Positions 1-7,306 of a stretch of DNA of 20,837 nt are shown here, piece after piece (position 1 is the stretch's first letter; each line of letters opens with the position of its first letter). The stretch is from a virus: the IMG/VR virus record IMGVR_UViG_3300049810_001167, positions 1 through 20,837 of that record; one strand, given 5' to 3'. Position numbers and translations under genes: made by a program. Below the pieces are notes generated by a model that was not told the DNA's origin, made no database searches, and was given only the letters and a program-made list of their open reading frames with translations.

Positions 1-437
1 AGTTGGAATAGGTGTATCTGTAGGTGTAGGGGTAGGAGTCTCAGTGCTTGTAGGTACTGGTGTATCCGTAGGTGTAGGGGTAGGAGTCTCAGTGCTTGTA
101 GGTACTGGTGTATCCGTAGGTGTTGGAGTTGGAGTTTCAGTACTAGTTGGTACTGGTGTGTCCGTAGGTGTTGGTGTAGGAGTTTCAGTACTAGTTGGTA
201 CTGGTGTGTCCGTAGGTGTGGGTTCTACAGTTGCCGTTGGTGTAGGTGTTTCGGTACTCGTAGGTACTGGTGTTTCTGTACTTGTAGGTACTGGAGTATC
301 TGTTGGTGTAGGTGTTGGAGTACTACTTTCCGTAGGGGTAGGAGTCTCAGTACTTGTAGGTACTGGTGTGTCCGTAGGTGTAGGGGTAGGGGTCTCAGTA
401 CTTGTAGGTACTGGTGTGTCTGTTGGTGTTGGTGGTA
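1..437 (-). repeat. Tandem coding repeats, Pro/Thr array 2 (48-bp units)
   Basis: Near-identical units of 48 bp (16 codons, [16 protein letters not shown] on the minus strand) follow one another from about base 50 leftward and rightward. Some units are interrupted by shorter 24-bp variants and by one ESSTP-type insert near 322-333. All unit lengths are multiples of 3 and of 6, so gain or loss of units keeps the reading frame. On the plus strand the same DNA reads as an artefactual Val/Gly/Ser repeat. Confidence 0.85.
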
Positions 438-1668
438 CAAGTGATAGAGTGTTTGAATATATTGAAAATTGTAAATTGTAACTTGGGTTCGTGTTCAATA
501 TCTGTGAAGCTGACTTCTTGTGGTATTCGTTTTGCCAACTGTAATTACATAAGGACGACATTCGAGAACCATATATAACGGTTCCGTTAGAGTCTCTAAA
601 ATGGATTAATGTATAAATGAAACTCAAATGATCTCCCGATAAAATGATACTGAGAGTATTTGAAGGACCACTTCCCTGTGAACAGTCACCAATTGGGTTA
701 AAGGTTCCTACCTCAATCCAATTCAATGTAGCGTCGTATTGATTTTGATTGTTAACGTATGATTGTGTAACCTCAGCATACCATAAAGTTAACCCTGAAA
801 GTGATGGTGTGAATTTTTGAACAGTACTCACATTTAAAGTTGTGGTATACCCCGTAGGTGTTGGTGTTGGAGTTGGTGTTTCAGTACTCGTAGGTGTAGG
901 TGTATTGGTTGCAGTTGGAATAGGTGTATCTGTAGGTGTTGGAGTTTCCGTACTAGTTGGAATAGGTGTATCTGTAGGTGTTGGTTCTACTGTACTCGTA
1001 GGTGTTGGTTCTACTGTACTCGTAGGTGTTGGTTCTACTGTACTTGTAGGTACTGGTGTCTCCGTAGATGTTGGTGTGGGGGTTTCTGTACTTGTAGGTA
1101 ATGGAGTGTCTGTTGGTGTAGGTGTTGGCGTACTACTTTCCGTCGGTGTAGGAGTTTCCGTACTTGTAGGTGTTGGAGTTGGGGTACTTGTTGGTTCTAT
1201 TGTGGCCGTTGGTGTCGGTGTTGCACTATCGGGATACTCACATATAAAAAAGTAATGTGTTTCATCAGTTATTCCCGTGTATGTAAAAAGATCATTGTTT
1301 AAAATAAAATTTTCATAGTCATGTATAATATTTCCTTCACTATCCAAAATATTAAAATGATCAGTAAAATCATCATAATTAAATGTAACAGTTAAACCTG
1401 AATAAATGTAGTTTGGGTCATTTACTGTATTATCGAACTCACAAAGTTTGATATTTTCTATAGTAGAATCGTCATCACTTAAATCTTTTTTTATAGGTGT
1501 GTCAAAGGTGATAGAATTACCAAAATCCAACAATTTAGGGTCATAATCGTTGTTAAACCCCGCAATTTCATAATCGTAAGTCTCCGAATTATCGAGGACA
1601 ACATCGACACTAATACCTAAATTCCTTAAAATATCTTGACTATTCATACTCTTATAAATATCTTTCAT
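1..1668 (-). CDS. Pro/Thr-repeat, multi-domain surface/fibre-type protein (partial, C-terminus off window)
   Basis: Read on the minus strand, one frame stays open from ATG 1668 to base 1 (556 codons) and continues outside the window. An N-terminal globular segment (about residues 1-150, acidic, starting [14 protein letters not shown]) is followed by a Pro/Thr linker (about 150-273), a second globular segment rich in aromatic and beta-type residues with three Cys (about 274-411), then a second Pro/Thr array to the edge. The linkers are built of PTPTPTETP, PTSTETP, PTDTPVP and PTSTVEPT units, like extended and often O-glycosylated linkers of secreted proteins. Role by inference: virion fibre, adhesin or head/tail decoration. 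A second in-frame ATG at 1647 suits the TATAAATA box at 1678-1685 better, because 1668 would leave a leader of only a few bases. I see no signal peptide. No family was recognised. Confidence 0.82.
   Translation of the reverse strand, partial: MKDIYKSMNSQDILRNLGISVDVVLDNSETYDYEIAGFNNDYDPKLLDFGNSITFDTPIKKDLSDDDSTIENIKLCEFDNTVNDPNYIYSGLTVTFNYDDFTDHFNILDSEGNIIHDYENFILNNDLFTYTGITDETHYFFICEYPDSATPTPTATIEPTSTPTPTPTSTETPTPTESSTPTPTPTDTPLPTSTETPTPTSTETPVPTSTVEPTPTSTVEPTPTSTVEPTPTDTPIPTSTETPTPTDTPIPTATNTPTPTSTETPTPTPTPTGYTTTLNVSTVQKFTPSLSGLTLWYAEVTQSYVNNQNQYDATLNWIEVGTFNPIGDCSQGSGPSNTLSIILSGDHLSFIYTLIHFRDSNGTVIYGSRMSSLCNYSWQNEYHKKSASQILNTNPSYNLQFSIYSNTLSLVPPTPTDTPVPTSTETPTPTPTDTPVPTSTETPTPTESSTPTPTPTDTPVPTSTETPVPTSTETPTPTATVEPTPTDTPVPTSTETPTPTPTDTPVPTSTETPTPTPTDTPVPTSTETPTPTPTDTPVPTSTETPTPTPTDTPIPT
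851..1224 (-). repeat. Tandem coding repeats, Pro/Thr array 1
   Basis: This is a second Pro/Thr-coding array of the same minus-strand gene, made from the same [10 protein letters not shown] and PTDTP building blocks as the array at 1-437 but in a different order. It includes three consecutive near-perfect 24-bp copies (PTSTVEPT) starting at 974, 998 and 1022 in plus-strand coordinates. The two arrays are probably related by duplication within the gene. Confidence 0.8.
1653..1660 (+). promoter_or_regulatory. T4-type late promoter box, rightward
   Basis: TATAAATA is the exact consensus of T4 late promoters, recognised by gp55 with host RNA polymerase. With T4 geometry (box at about -13 to -6) transcription would start near 1666, giving a leader of about 35 bases for the plus-strand gene at 1701. 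The box lies inside the first codons of the divergent minus-strand gene. A gp55-like gene is present at 11416. Confidence 0.5.
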
Positions 1669-1677
1669 AACATTTGA

Positions 1678-1685
1678 TATTTATA
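1678..1685 (-). promoter_or_regulatory. T4-type late promoter box, leftward
   Basis: TATTTATA on the plus strand is TATAAATA on the minus strand. A start near 1672 is expected, which makes the minus-strand ATG at 1647 (leader about 25 bases) a better start than the one at 1668. It pairs back to back with the rightward box at 1653-1660, 17 bases away, so the two transcripts would overlap slightly at their 5' ends. Confidence 0.5.
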
Positions 1686-1700
1686 ATAAAACAACTTTCT

Positions 1701-2441
1701 ATGAATAATTTTATAAAACAGGTAATAGAAGAGAAATTTACCTCTAAAAAACAACAAGGTTTTTTCTATGCAAAGGCCAATGATGAGAGTCTAACTAAAA
1801 AAGAAAGAGCTAAGTGGAAGAAAATGGCGGACGAAATGTCTAAGGACACTGACTTTGAAAAAATTCCTGAAGTTGCTGAAAAAGAGGGTGATGTTGATGA
1901 GATAGTAGATGCAAAAGGAAATATCAAAAGAGGTGGTAAAGCATCCGACTTTCACGCTAAAGGAATAACATCAAAGAAAACAACAGATAAAACGGCTAAG
2001 GCGGTTGGTGGTTCACAGGGAACACATGGTGTTCACGGAACACATACCTCACTTAGATATTGGGCTGAAAGTGATTTAACTAAATCGTTAGGTTATGATG
2101 ATACGTTAGGTGACGACGAAAACTTTAAAAAGGCATATAAACATTTTACGGGTGAATTAGGATTAACTCATGATGATGCAATGAAAAGATTAGAATCAAT
2201 GGGATATGACGAAAAATTACCCGAGGATAAAGTCAGACTTGTGGAGAACCCAAAAAAATTCATGAAAGATTACGTTGAGACAGTTCTTTCTAAGAAAAGT
2301 GATCACAAAGAGATTGTTAATGATAGTGAAAAAGAAATTAACCCAATCTTAAAAAGACAATTAGATTCCTTAAAAAGATCATTAAAGAAAAATAATTTAA
2401 ACGTATCAGATATAACTAAATTACTAGACGATAATGAATAG
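1701..2441 (+). CDS. DUF3008-like probable virion protein
   Basis: A 246-residue lysine- and aspartate-rich protein. Residues 14-60 (TSKKQQGFFYAKANDES, then KKERAKWKKMADEMSKDTDFEKIPE) resemble the small DUF3008 'SKAQQ...' domain, seen in phages and bacteria: SK-x-QQ start, later Met-Ser-K, ending in a leucine/isoleucine-PE. The middle has a Gly/His-rich patch (about 103-117). The C-terminus is a charged helix. The ATG at 1701 is preferred over an upstream in-frame TTG at 1674, because it lies about 35 bases behind the late-type start site. The N-terminus MNNFIKQVIEE is an amphipathic segment with an I-x-E tripeptide, like T4 head-targeting sequences. It is first of a run of late-type genes and overlaps the next by 8 bases. 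The precise function is unknown. Confidence 0.72.
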   Translation: MNNFIKQVIEEKFTSKKQQGFFYAKANDESLTKKERAKWKKMADEMSKDTDFEKIPEVAEKEGDVDEIVDAKGNIKRGGKASDFHAKGITSKKTTDKTAKAVGGSQGTHGVHGTHTSLRYWAESDLTKSLGYDDTLGDDENFKKAYKHFTGELGLTHDDAMKRLESMGYDEKLPEDKVRLVENPKKFMKDYVETVLSKKSDHKEIVNDSEKEINPILKRQLDSLKRSLKKNNLNVSDITKLLDDNE

Positions 2442-2925
2442 AGATCTTAAAGATAGGGTTTTTAAAGTACCTGAAGATATTTGTGATTATATACTTAAGT
2501 TTTTTAACTCATTAAGTGATAAGACGATAGACGGTACACAACGGGCTAAGAATTTACTTAGAACTAAGAATATTACTTATGGTCAAGCAAAAAGAATTAT
2601 TCATGATTTAGAGAACATGGATAAAGAGAGTGACCACAACCAATTTCATCTGGCGGGGGGAGATAAAATGTTAGAATGGTGTAAAAAGTTTTTAAACGGA
2701 GAAAGAAACCTTATTAAAAACAATAAAGAATCTAAAAAAAGGGCAGACAATATTGCACAATTGGATGACATAAGAAAAAACCCTTACCTATCGAAACACG
2801 ATAAGAAAACAAATTACTCAATCCCAAGAAATATGATGAAATCTAACTCAGATAAAACTTCAGTTAGTCCCATTTCATCGTTAGGTATTTTTGAGGATGT
2901 TGAGAGAATTAAAAAATTATTATAA
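2434..2925 (+). CDS. Hypothetical helical protein
   Basis: A 163-residue basic protein that I do not recognise. It is predicted to be mostly helical: residues 1-60 have regular hydrophobic spacing (VFKVPEDICDYILKFF, then a YGQAKRIIHDLE helix). A middle segment with FHLAGGDKMLEWCKKFL is followed by a lysine/asparagine-rich linker. The last residues, EDVERIKKLL, form a short amphipathic helix closely matching the C-terminus of the gene two downstream (NENIKRIKRLLYK). The start overlaps the previous gene by 8 bases and the stop overlaps the next start (TAATG), so it is translated within a tight virion-gene operon. It is probably a head or structural accessory protein by context only. Confidence 0.62.
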   Translation: MNRDLKDRVFKVPEDICDYILKFFNSLSDKTIDGTQRAKNLLRTKNITYGQAKRIIHDLENMDKESDHNQFHLAGGDKMLEWCKKFLNGERNLIKNNKESKKRADNIAQLDDIRKNPYLSKHDKKTNYSIPRNMMKSNSDKTSVSPISSLGIFEDVERIKKLL

Positions 2926-3869
2926 TGGCAAGTCAAATAGAAAAAATATCAAAACAATTTTTAGACGAATCAATGTCAAGAAATGATTACCAAAAAACAA
3001 AGAGTTATGATTCTAACCATTCCAACGCAATTTCTGATGGGGACGATAAAGGTAAAGGAGAAAATAATGGTAAAGTCGGTTCAAGTACAGATATTAACAC
3101 AAGAATTGATTCCTTAGGTAGAAATAAATATGGTCCTAACTTTGGTTATGGTATTGAAAACACAAACGCATTATCTGATGGAGATGAGTTTGGTAGAGGT
3201 GAGAGAAATGGTGAAGTAGGTACAATAACCGACCAAAATCAAAGACAAGAACACATAAAAAGAAACTCATACAACTCTGATAACGGTTACGGTATTAATC
3301 ACCCCAACGCAATTTCTGATGGGGATGAGTTGGGTAAAGGAGAGAATGACGGAAAAGTTGGTGGATTAACAGATAATCAAACAAGAGTGGATAATGTATC
3401 TAGAAACTCATACAACTCAAGTAATGGTTATGGTGTAAACCACCCTAACGCAATATCTGATGGAGATGAATTAGGTAAAGGTGAGAATAACCAAATGGTT
3501 GGATCTATAACTGACATCAATACAAGAGCGGCAATAATTGCACAAAACAAATACAGTAATGACTTAAATGGGTATGGTGTGAATCATCCTAATGCATTGT
3601 CGGACGGAGATGACTTAGGTAAAGGTGAAAATAATAATCAGGTTGGTTCACAAACCGATATAAATAATCGTTTAGATAATCAAGCAAGAAACATATATGA
3701 TGAAAACAATTCATATAGTTTAGTACACCCTAATGCAATTTCTGATGGCGATGAAAAAGGTAGAGCAGAAAACAATAATAGTGTAGGTACATCAAAAGAT
3801 ATAAACGAAAGAAACCAAAGTATTGCAAGGAACCAATATAGTGGTAATAGTGGTTATCCCGATTTTTAA
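2925..3869 (+). CDS. Six-repeat (47-residue) probable virion protein
   Basis: A 314-residue protein. After an N-terminal helix (MASQIEKISKQFLDES) it consists of six tandem repeats. The core NA(I/L)SDGD begins at residues 34, 81, 128, 175, 223 and 270, a spacing of 47, 47, 47, 48 and 47. Each unit reads roughly GYG-x-NHPNAISDGDELGKGENN, then VGS-x-TDIN-x-R and ARN-x-Y. The DGDE-x-GKGE core is acidic and glycine-rich and could bind metal, but I cannot assign it to EF-hand, RTX or any named repeat. Tandem repetition, absence of catalytic motifs and a late-operon position suggest a fibrous or head-internal structural role. The N-terminal L-D-E at 13-15 fits a T4-like processing site. Confidence 0.7.
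   Translation: MASQIEKISKQFLDESMSRNDYQKTKSYDSNHSNAISDGDDKGKGENNGKVGSSTDINTRIDSLGRNKYGPNFGYGIENTNALSDGDEFGRGERNGEVGTITDQNQRQEHIKRNSYNSDNGYGINHPNAISDGDELGKGENDGKVGGLTDNQTRVDNVSRNSYNSSNGYGVNHPNAISDGDELGKGENNQMVGSITDINTRAAIIAQNKYSNDLNGYGVNHPNALSDGDDLGKGENNNQVGSQTDINNRLDNQARNIYDENNSYSLVHPNAISDGDEKGRAENNNSVGTSKDINERNQSIARNQYSGNSGYPDF
3024..3866 (+). repeat. Six 141-bp in-frame repeats
   Basis: Coding repeats of 141 bp (one unit 144 bp) begin at 3024, 3165, 3306, 3447, 3591 and 3732, each marked by codons for Asn-Ala-(Ile/Leu)-Ser-Asp-Gly-Asp. Nucleotide identity is clearly lower than in the Pro/Thr arrays and third positions differ, so the duplication is old and the protein repeat is maintained by selection. 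Confidence 0.8.
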
Positions 3870-4576
3870 TGAAATTATTTAAAGATATATATAAGTTTTT
3901 AATAGGTGAACAATCTGAACCAAAATTAGCGTCAAAACCTAAAGCGTTGGCTAATGCAATTAAAAAAAGAAACCCAATAAGTTTTTTTTATAATGGACCA
4001 AGAGATCAAGTTCAGGCCGGACGTAGAGTAAAAGTGGAGGTAGTCGCATTAGGACTATCTAAAAAAGGAAACATGATCATTAGAGGTTGGGTACAACCCC
4101 CGTCAAGATCAAAGACGGGATTTAGTAAAAATAATTGGAGGACATTTATGGTTTCTAGGTTAAGTCAAGTAGAGATATTTGATCAAGAAACTTTTGACAC
4201 AAAAAGACCGGGATATAAGGAAGGTGATGATAAATCAATGTCAACAACATACGTGACATCCGATTGGTCAGAAATACCTCAAGTAACTAAGGATACCGAA
4301 CCATCCGCAGAACCCCAACAAACTGAACCACAACCACAACCTCAACAAACTGAACCACAACCTCAACAAGTAGAACCATCCGTAGAACCTCAACAAGTAG
4401 AACCAACTTCTATAGAACCACAAAGTGATGAATTACCAAGTCCCGAACCTGAAAATAAACCAAGTATAGAACCACCCGTAATTGATGATTCAGATGAGGA
4501 GGAAGAGGATGAAACAAATGATTACGATGGTTTGAATGAGAACATAAAGAGAATTAAAAGATTACTTTATAAATAA
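3869..4576 (+). CDS. WYL/SH3-like domain protein with Pro/Glu/Gln linker
   Basis: A 235-residue protein. Residues about 26-115 (LANAIKKRNPISFFYNG, then RRV-x-VEVVALG, MIIRGWVQP and a final RTFMVSRLSQVEIF) follow the layout of WYL domains: a small beta-barrel with an R-rich edge, normally a ligand or nucleic-acid sensor. Here no HTH partner is present. A Pro/Glu/Gln-rich linker of EPQQTEPQPQ units (about 143-205) leads to an acidic patch (DDSDEEEEDE) and a terminal amphipathic helix, NENIKRIKRLLYK, like the C-terminus of the 2434 gene product. The N-terminus MKLFKDIYKFLIGE resembles T4 capsid-targeting peptides. It overlaps the previous gene by one base. The WYL resemblance is moderate; the role is probably a virion or injected protein. 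Confidence 0.65.
   Translation: MKLFKDIYKFLIGEQSEPKLASKPKALANAIKKRNPISFFYNGPRDQVQAGRRVKVEVVALGLSKKGNMIIRGWVQPPSRSKTGFSKNNWRTFMVSRLSQVEIFDQETFDTKRPGYKEGDDKSMSTTYVTSDWSEIPQVTKDTEPSAEPQQTEPQPQPQQTEPQPQQVEPSVEPQQVEPTSIEPQSDELPSPEPENKPSIEPPVIDDSDEEEEDETNDYDGLNENIKRIKRLLYK
4568..4575 (+). promoter_or_regulatory. T4-type late promoter box
   Basis: An exact TATAAATA overlaps the stop codon of the preceding gene and lies 38 bases before the ATG at 4613, which suits a leader of about 30 bases under T4 geometry. It precedes one of the few real gaps in this block. Confidence 0.5.
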
Positions 4577-4612
4577 AAAATAAAAGTCTATATTTTAATA
4601 AATTATAACACA

Positions 4613-5218
4613 ATGTCAAATACTCAATTAAATACAAAACCTATAAGTGCGGAGGATCTTATGACTAAATTAGTTAACGCTAAAAAAGTTATGACTAAGG
4701 TTGATGGTGGGGACTACACTAAAGGTAATATAGATGAATCTGTTTTACAACAAAATGCCAGTGATGCGGTATCCCAAATAGAAAAGAAACCAAACACAAG
4801 AAACGTTGCCACTAATGTGGTAAATGAGGACAAGATTAATAATTCTAAATTACCCGATTCAATAAAACAAGCTATGATTAACAACCCAATACCTACTATG
4901 GATCAAATTTCGTTAGGCGACGGTTTAGATATGGGTTTATTAGAAGGTGCAAAAAAATTAATGGAAAAAGAGGGAATGTCGTCACCTAAAAAATCAACAC
5001 CTAATACTAAACAAGTAATTTCGGAAAGTCCTAATAACTCGGATCTTCAATCACTTATAAAAGAAACCATCAAAGACACTTTAGAAGAAATTGTCGACCG
5101 AAAATTAGAATTAATTTTAACGGCATCTAAAACCGCGTCAATTAACGAAACCTTAGTACTTAAAGTAGGGGACTCAATATTCAAAGGTAAAATTACTGGA
5201 GTAAATAAGTCTAAGTAA
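4613..5218 (+). CDS. Hypothetical protein, possible virion or scaffold protein
   Basis: A 201-residue protein that I do not recognise. It has a long low-complexity, Asn/Lys-rich middle with scattered Met (about 60-140). A predicted helical segment follows (LQSLIKETIKDTLEEIVDRKL, about 144-164), then a short beta-rich C-terminus (ETLVLKVGDSIFKGKITGV) that looks like a small barrel. It is preceded by its own TATAAATA box at 4568, so late expression and a structural or assembly role are plausible. It has no signal peptide or membrane segment. The AT-rich stretch after its stop (5219-5270) separates it from the glycosyltransferase block. Confidence 0.6.
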   Translation: MSNTQLNTKPISAEDLMTKLVNAKKVMTKVDGGDYTKGNIDESVLQQNASDAVSQIEKKPNTRNVATNVVNEDKINNSKLPDSIKQAMINNPIPTMDQISLGDGLDMGLLEGAKKLMEKEGMSSPKKSTPNTKQVISESPNNSDLQSLIKETIKDTLEEIVDRKLELILTASKTASINETLVLKVGDSIFKGKITGVNKSK

Positions 5219-5256
5219 GGATTGATTTCATCATATTTTTTTCTTATATTTTGATA

Positions 5257-5267
5257 TATAACAATAA
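5257..5267 (+). promoter_or_regulatory. Shared leader motif TATAACAATAA (copy 1)
   Basis: This 11-mer lies directly before the glycosyltransferase start at 5271 and recurs exactly at 8668-8678 before another isolated start. A shorter form (TATAACA) precedes the ATG at 4613. It may be part of a promoter or an AT-rich translation leader. Its spacing to the ATG differs (3 and 18 bases), so its role is uncertain. Confidence 0.25.
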
Positions 5268-5270
5268 TAT

Positions 5271-6503
5271 ATGTCAAAAGTTAGAGTACTCGCAATTCCG
5301 TCAGATAGTCACGGTGTTGGGAAATATAGAATCATAGATCCATTTACTTATATTGGTGATAACCATTCCGATGAAGTACATGTTGATCTTGTATTCGACG
5401 TACCTAATGAAAATAAGTTCTTCGAAAATTACGATATTGTATATTTTCACTCATTCATACACAGAGGTAATACCCAATTAAATTTAGATCGTATCGATTG
5501 GTTAAGGAAAGAAGGTATTAAAGTTGTTATGGATATTGACGATTTTTGGAGGGTGGATCATAGACATCCAAACTACGAAACATTTAAAAGAAATGGTTAT
5601 AGTAAGGCCCGTGCAGATTTACTTAAGAAATCGGATTACGTTACAACCACAACACCTATTTACCAAAAAACAATTAAAAGTCTTTTAGGGATAAAGAATG
5701 TTTCGGTTTTTCCAAATGCAGTAAACGAAAAGGAATCTCAATTTCAACCAAAACCATTGAAATCTGACTTAGTTAGATTTGGTTGGTTAGGTGGGTCTTC
5801 CCACTTATATGATCTTGAATTAATTAAAAGTGGTATCTCCACGATTACTCAACAATACAAAGATAAAAGTCAATTTGTGTTGTGTGGGTTTGATTTACGA
5901 GGTAATATGAAAACCATAAACCGTCAAACAGGGGAGATGTCAGAAAGACCAATTAAACCTACGGAAACTGTATGGTATAAGTATGAAAAAATATTCACTA
6001 ATGATTATAAATCTGTTTCCGAAAATTATAAGAACCATTTACAGACATTTACACAAACGCAATTCCCTGAAGAATTAAATCAACCTTATGTTCGTAGATG
6101 GACAATGGATATAAATAAGTACGCATCTAATTACAACTATTTTGATGTGTCTTTAGCCCCATTAGTTAAATCCGAATTTAATTCTAATAAATCACAACTA
6201 AAGGTGATTGAAGCGGGATTTCATAAGAAGGCCATTATTGCAACAGAAGAAGACCCTTATCTTATTGATTTAGTTTCTTCGGTTGAACGAGGTGGTGGAA
6301 TTAATCCTAAAGGTAATTCCTTATTAGTATCGACAAATAAAAACCACAAACAGTGGGGTAAACATATGAAGAAACTAATAGACAACCCTAATATGATAGA
6401 AGACTTAGGTAATAAACTATATGAAACAGTAAAGGTAAAATATTCACTCGCCACTGTTTCTAAGGATAGAGTGGAATTTTTAAAATCAATTATAAAAAAG
6501 TAA
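5271..6503 (+). CDS. Glycosyltransferase, GT-B fold (GT4-like)
   Basis: A 410-residue protein with the two-Rossmann layout of GT-B enzymes. The N-terminal half has the glycine-containing SHGVGKYRI loop (13-21), a DIDDFW strand end (88-93) and VFPNAV (146-151) at the domain linker. The C-terminal half starts with RFGWLGGSSHLYDL (169-182) and has the donor-binding region DVSLAPLVKSEFNSNKSQLK followed by VIEAGFHKKAIIATE (to about 316), where the Glu of the E-x7-E-type motif sits. It would transfer a sugar from a nucleotide-sugar to an unknown acceptor in the cytoplasm. Phage examples modify DNA bases, teichoic or surface sugars, or virion proteins. It is followed after 4 bases by the DUF4494-like gene and has no Shine-Dalgarno sequence. 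Confidence 0.85.
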   Translation: MSKVRVLAIPSDSHGVGKYRIIDPFTYIGDNHSDEVHVDLVFDVPNENKFFENYDIVYFHSFIHRGNTQLNLDRIDWLRKEGIKVVMDIDDFWRVDHRHPNYETFKRNGYSKARADLLKKSDYVTTTTPIYQKTIKSLLGIKNVSVFPNAVNEKESQFQPKPLKSDLVRFGWLGGSSHLYDLELIKSGISTITQQYKDKSQFVLCGFDLRGNMKTINRQTGEMSERPIKPTETVWYKYEKIFTNDYKSVSENYKNHLQTFTQTQFPEELNQPYVRRWTMDINKYASNYNYFDVSLAPLVKSEFNSNKSQLKVIEAGFHKKAIIATEEDPYLIDLVSSVERGGGINPKGNSLLVSTNKNHKQWGKHMKKLIDNPNMIEDLGNKLYETVKVKYSLATVSKDRVEFLKSIIKK

Positions 6504-6507
6504 AATT

Positions 6508-6741
6508 ATGTATTATTTAGCAACAGTAGGTTACGAAAAAGAACAATTGGATAGAAACGGAAATCCAAGATTAGACAAAGTAAAATATGTCGTACAGGCA
6601 GAGTCTGTAGAAGAGGCAACAATCGTCTTAAACAAATATAAATCGGAAGATATGAGATCAAGTGAAAGTATCTCAATCGTTAAAATGGCGGTTGAATGTG
6701 TTTTAGATCCAGCAATTACACCTGAACTTTATAAAGGATAA
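6508..6741 (+). CDS. DUF4494-like small protein
   Basis: A 77-residue protein. MYYLATVGYEKEQLDRNGN, then KVKYVVQAESVEEATIVL, has the order of DUF4494 proteins of Bacteroidota and their phages: a short strand ending in YEK, a DxNG turn, a strand, and an A-x-S-(F/V)-(T/E)-EA helix start. The function of that family is unknown. The match is by eye and moderate. It lies between a glycosyltransferase and the HD-fold gene with gaps of only 4 bases on each side. Confidence 0.62.
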   Translation: MYYLATVGYEKEQLDRNGNPRLDKVKYVVQAESVEEATIVLNKYKSEDMRSSESISIVKMAVECVLDPAITPELYKG

Positions 6742-6745
6742 CATT

Positions 6746-7306
6746 ATGTTAAACAAAGAACAAATAGAAAATAATAAAAAGAAGTTACTTGAGACTTCGG
6801 AGAAATATGATGTGTTAACATCTGATTTACTTAAATTCTTAGGTGATGATCTTTTTACTTCCCCCGCATCAACTACATTAGATATGTACGGTGCCTATCC
6901 CGGTGGTTTAATAGAACATGTTTTTATTGCATCTAAATACGCGGTTAAGGTTAATAGTATTTTACCTGAAAATTTACAACAATCCATTGATAGTATATTA
7001 AAATGTACAATCCTATCACAAATAGGTAAGGTATTTTTATTTGTACCAAATGAGAGTGAATGGCACCGAAATAAGTTGGGTAAAATGTATGAATTCAACG
7101 ATGAATTGGTATCTATGAGAGTAGGTGAAAGATCAGCGTATTATTGTTCAATATATGGAGTTAAATTAAGTGAAGAAGAATATCAGACGATAGTTAATTC
7201 TGATAAAGGTGATAATGATTTACAATCTAAATACCATTCAACACCATTAGCACAAATCGTTAAACAAGGGTTTGAGTTGGCAATATTTGAACAAAAACAT
7301 GGATAA
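6746..7306 (+). CDS. HD-domain-fold protein, catalytic pair missing
   Basis: A 186-residue protein with the order of phage HD-type phosphohydrolases: AYPGGLIEHVF (50-60, first histidine), then a helix where LLHDIGK is expected but the sequence is ILSQIGKV (89-96). These are followed by a KLGKMYEFND segment, GERSAYY (127-133), an S-EEEYQ helix and a C-terminal PLAQIVKQGFELAIFE helix. The His-Asp pair that gives the family its name is Ser-Gln here, so metal-dependent phosphohydrolysis is unlikely; it may bind nucleotides or act as a scaffold. It is one of few genes here with a possible Shine-Dalgarno sequence (AAAGGA, about 8 bases before the ATG). It overlaps the dUTPase start by 8 bases. Confidence 0.7.
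   Translation: MLNKEQIENNKKKLLETSEKYDVLTSDLLKFLGDDLFTSPASTTLDMYGAYPGGLIEHVFIASKYAVKVNSILPENLQQSIDSILKCTILSQIGKVFLFVPNESEWHRNKLGKMYEFNDELVSMRVGERSAYYCSIYGVKLSEEEYQTIVNSDKGDNDLQSKYHSTPLAQIVKQGFELAIFEQKHG

Noticed and set aside
1-437. CRISPR-like array
   Set aside because: The repeats are directly adjacent, have no unique spacers, keep a reading frame and encode Pro/Thr protein repeats.
225-440. Minus-strand ORF rich in His, Gln and Leu
   Set aside because: It is a different frame of the same repeat DNA and is limited to the repeat array.
44-481. Plus-strand ORF of Val/Gly/Ser repeats (and a similar one at 842-1255)
   Set aside because: It is antisense to the Pro/Thr repeat frame, which stays open over the whole 1668 bases and includes non-repetitive globular segments. 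The plus-strand ORFs end as soon as the repeats end.
3659-3666. TATAAATA inside genes (also near 6109, reversed near 8868)
   Set aside because: These lie well inside coding regions, in codons for Asp-Ile-Asn or the like, without a following start. They serve as a reminder of the chance rate.
3024-3866. Recombination or attachment-site repeats
   Set aside because: The 141-bp periodicity is coding, diverged mainly at third positions, and fits protein repeats.
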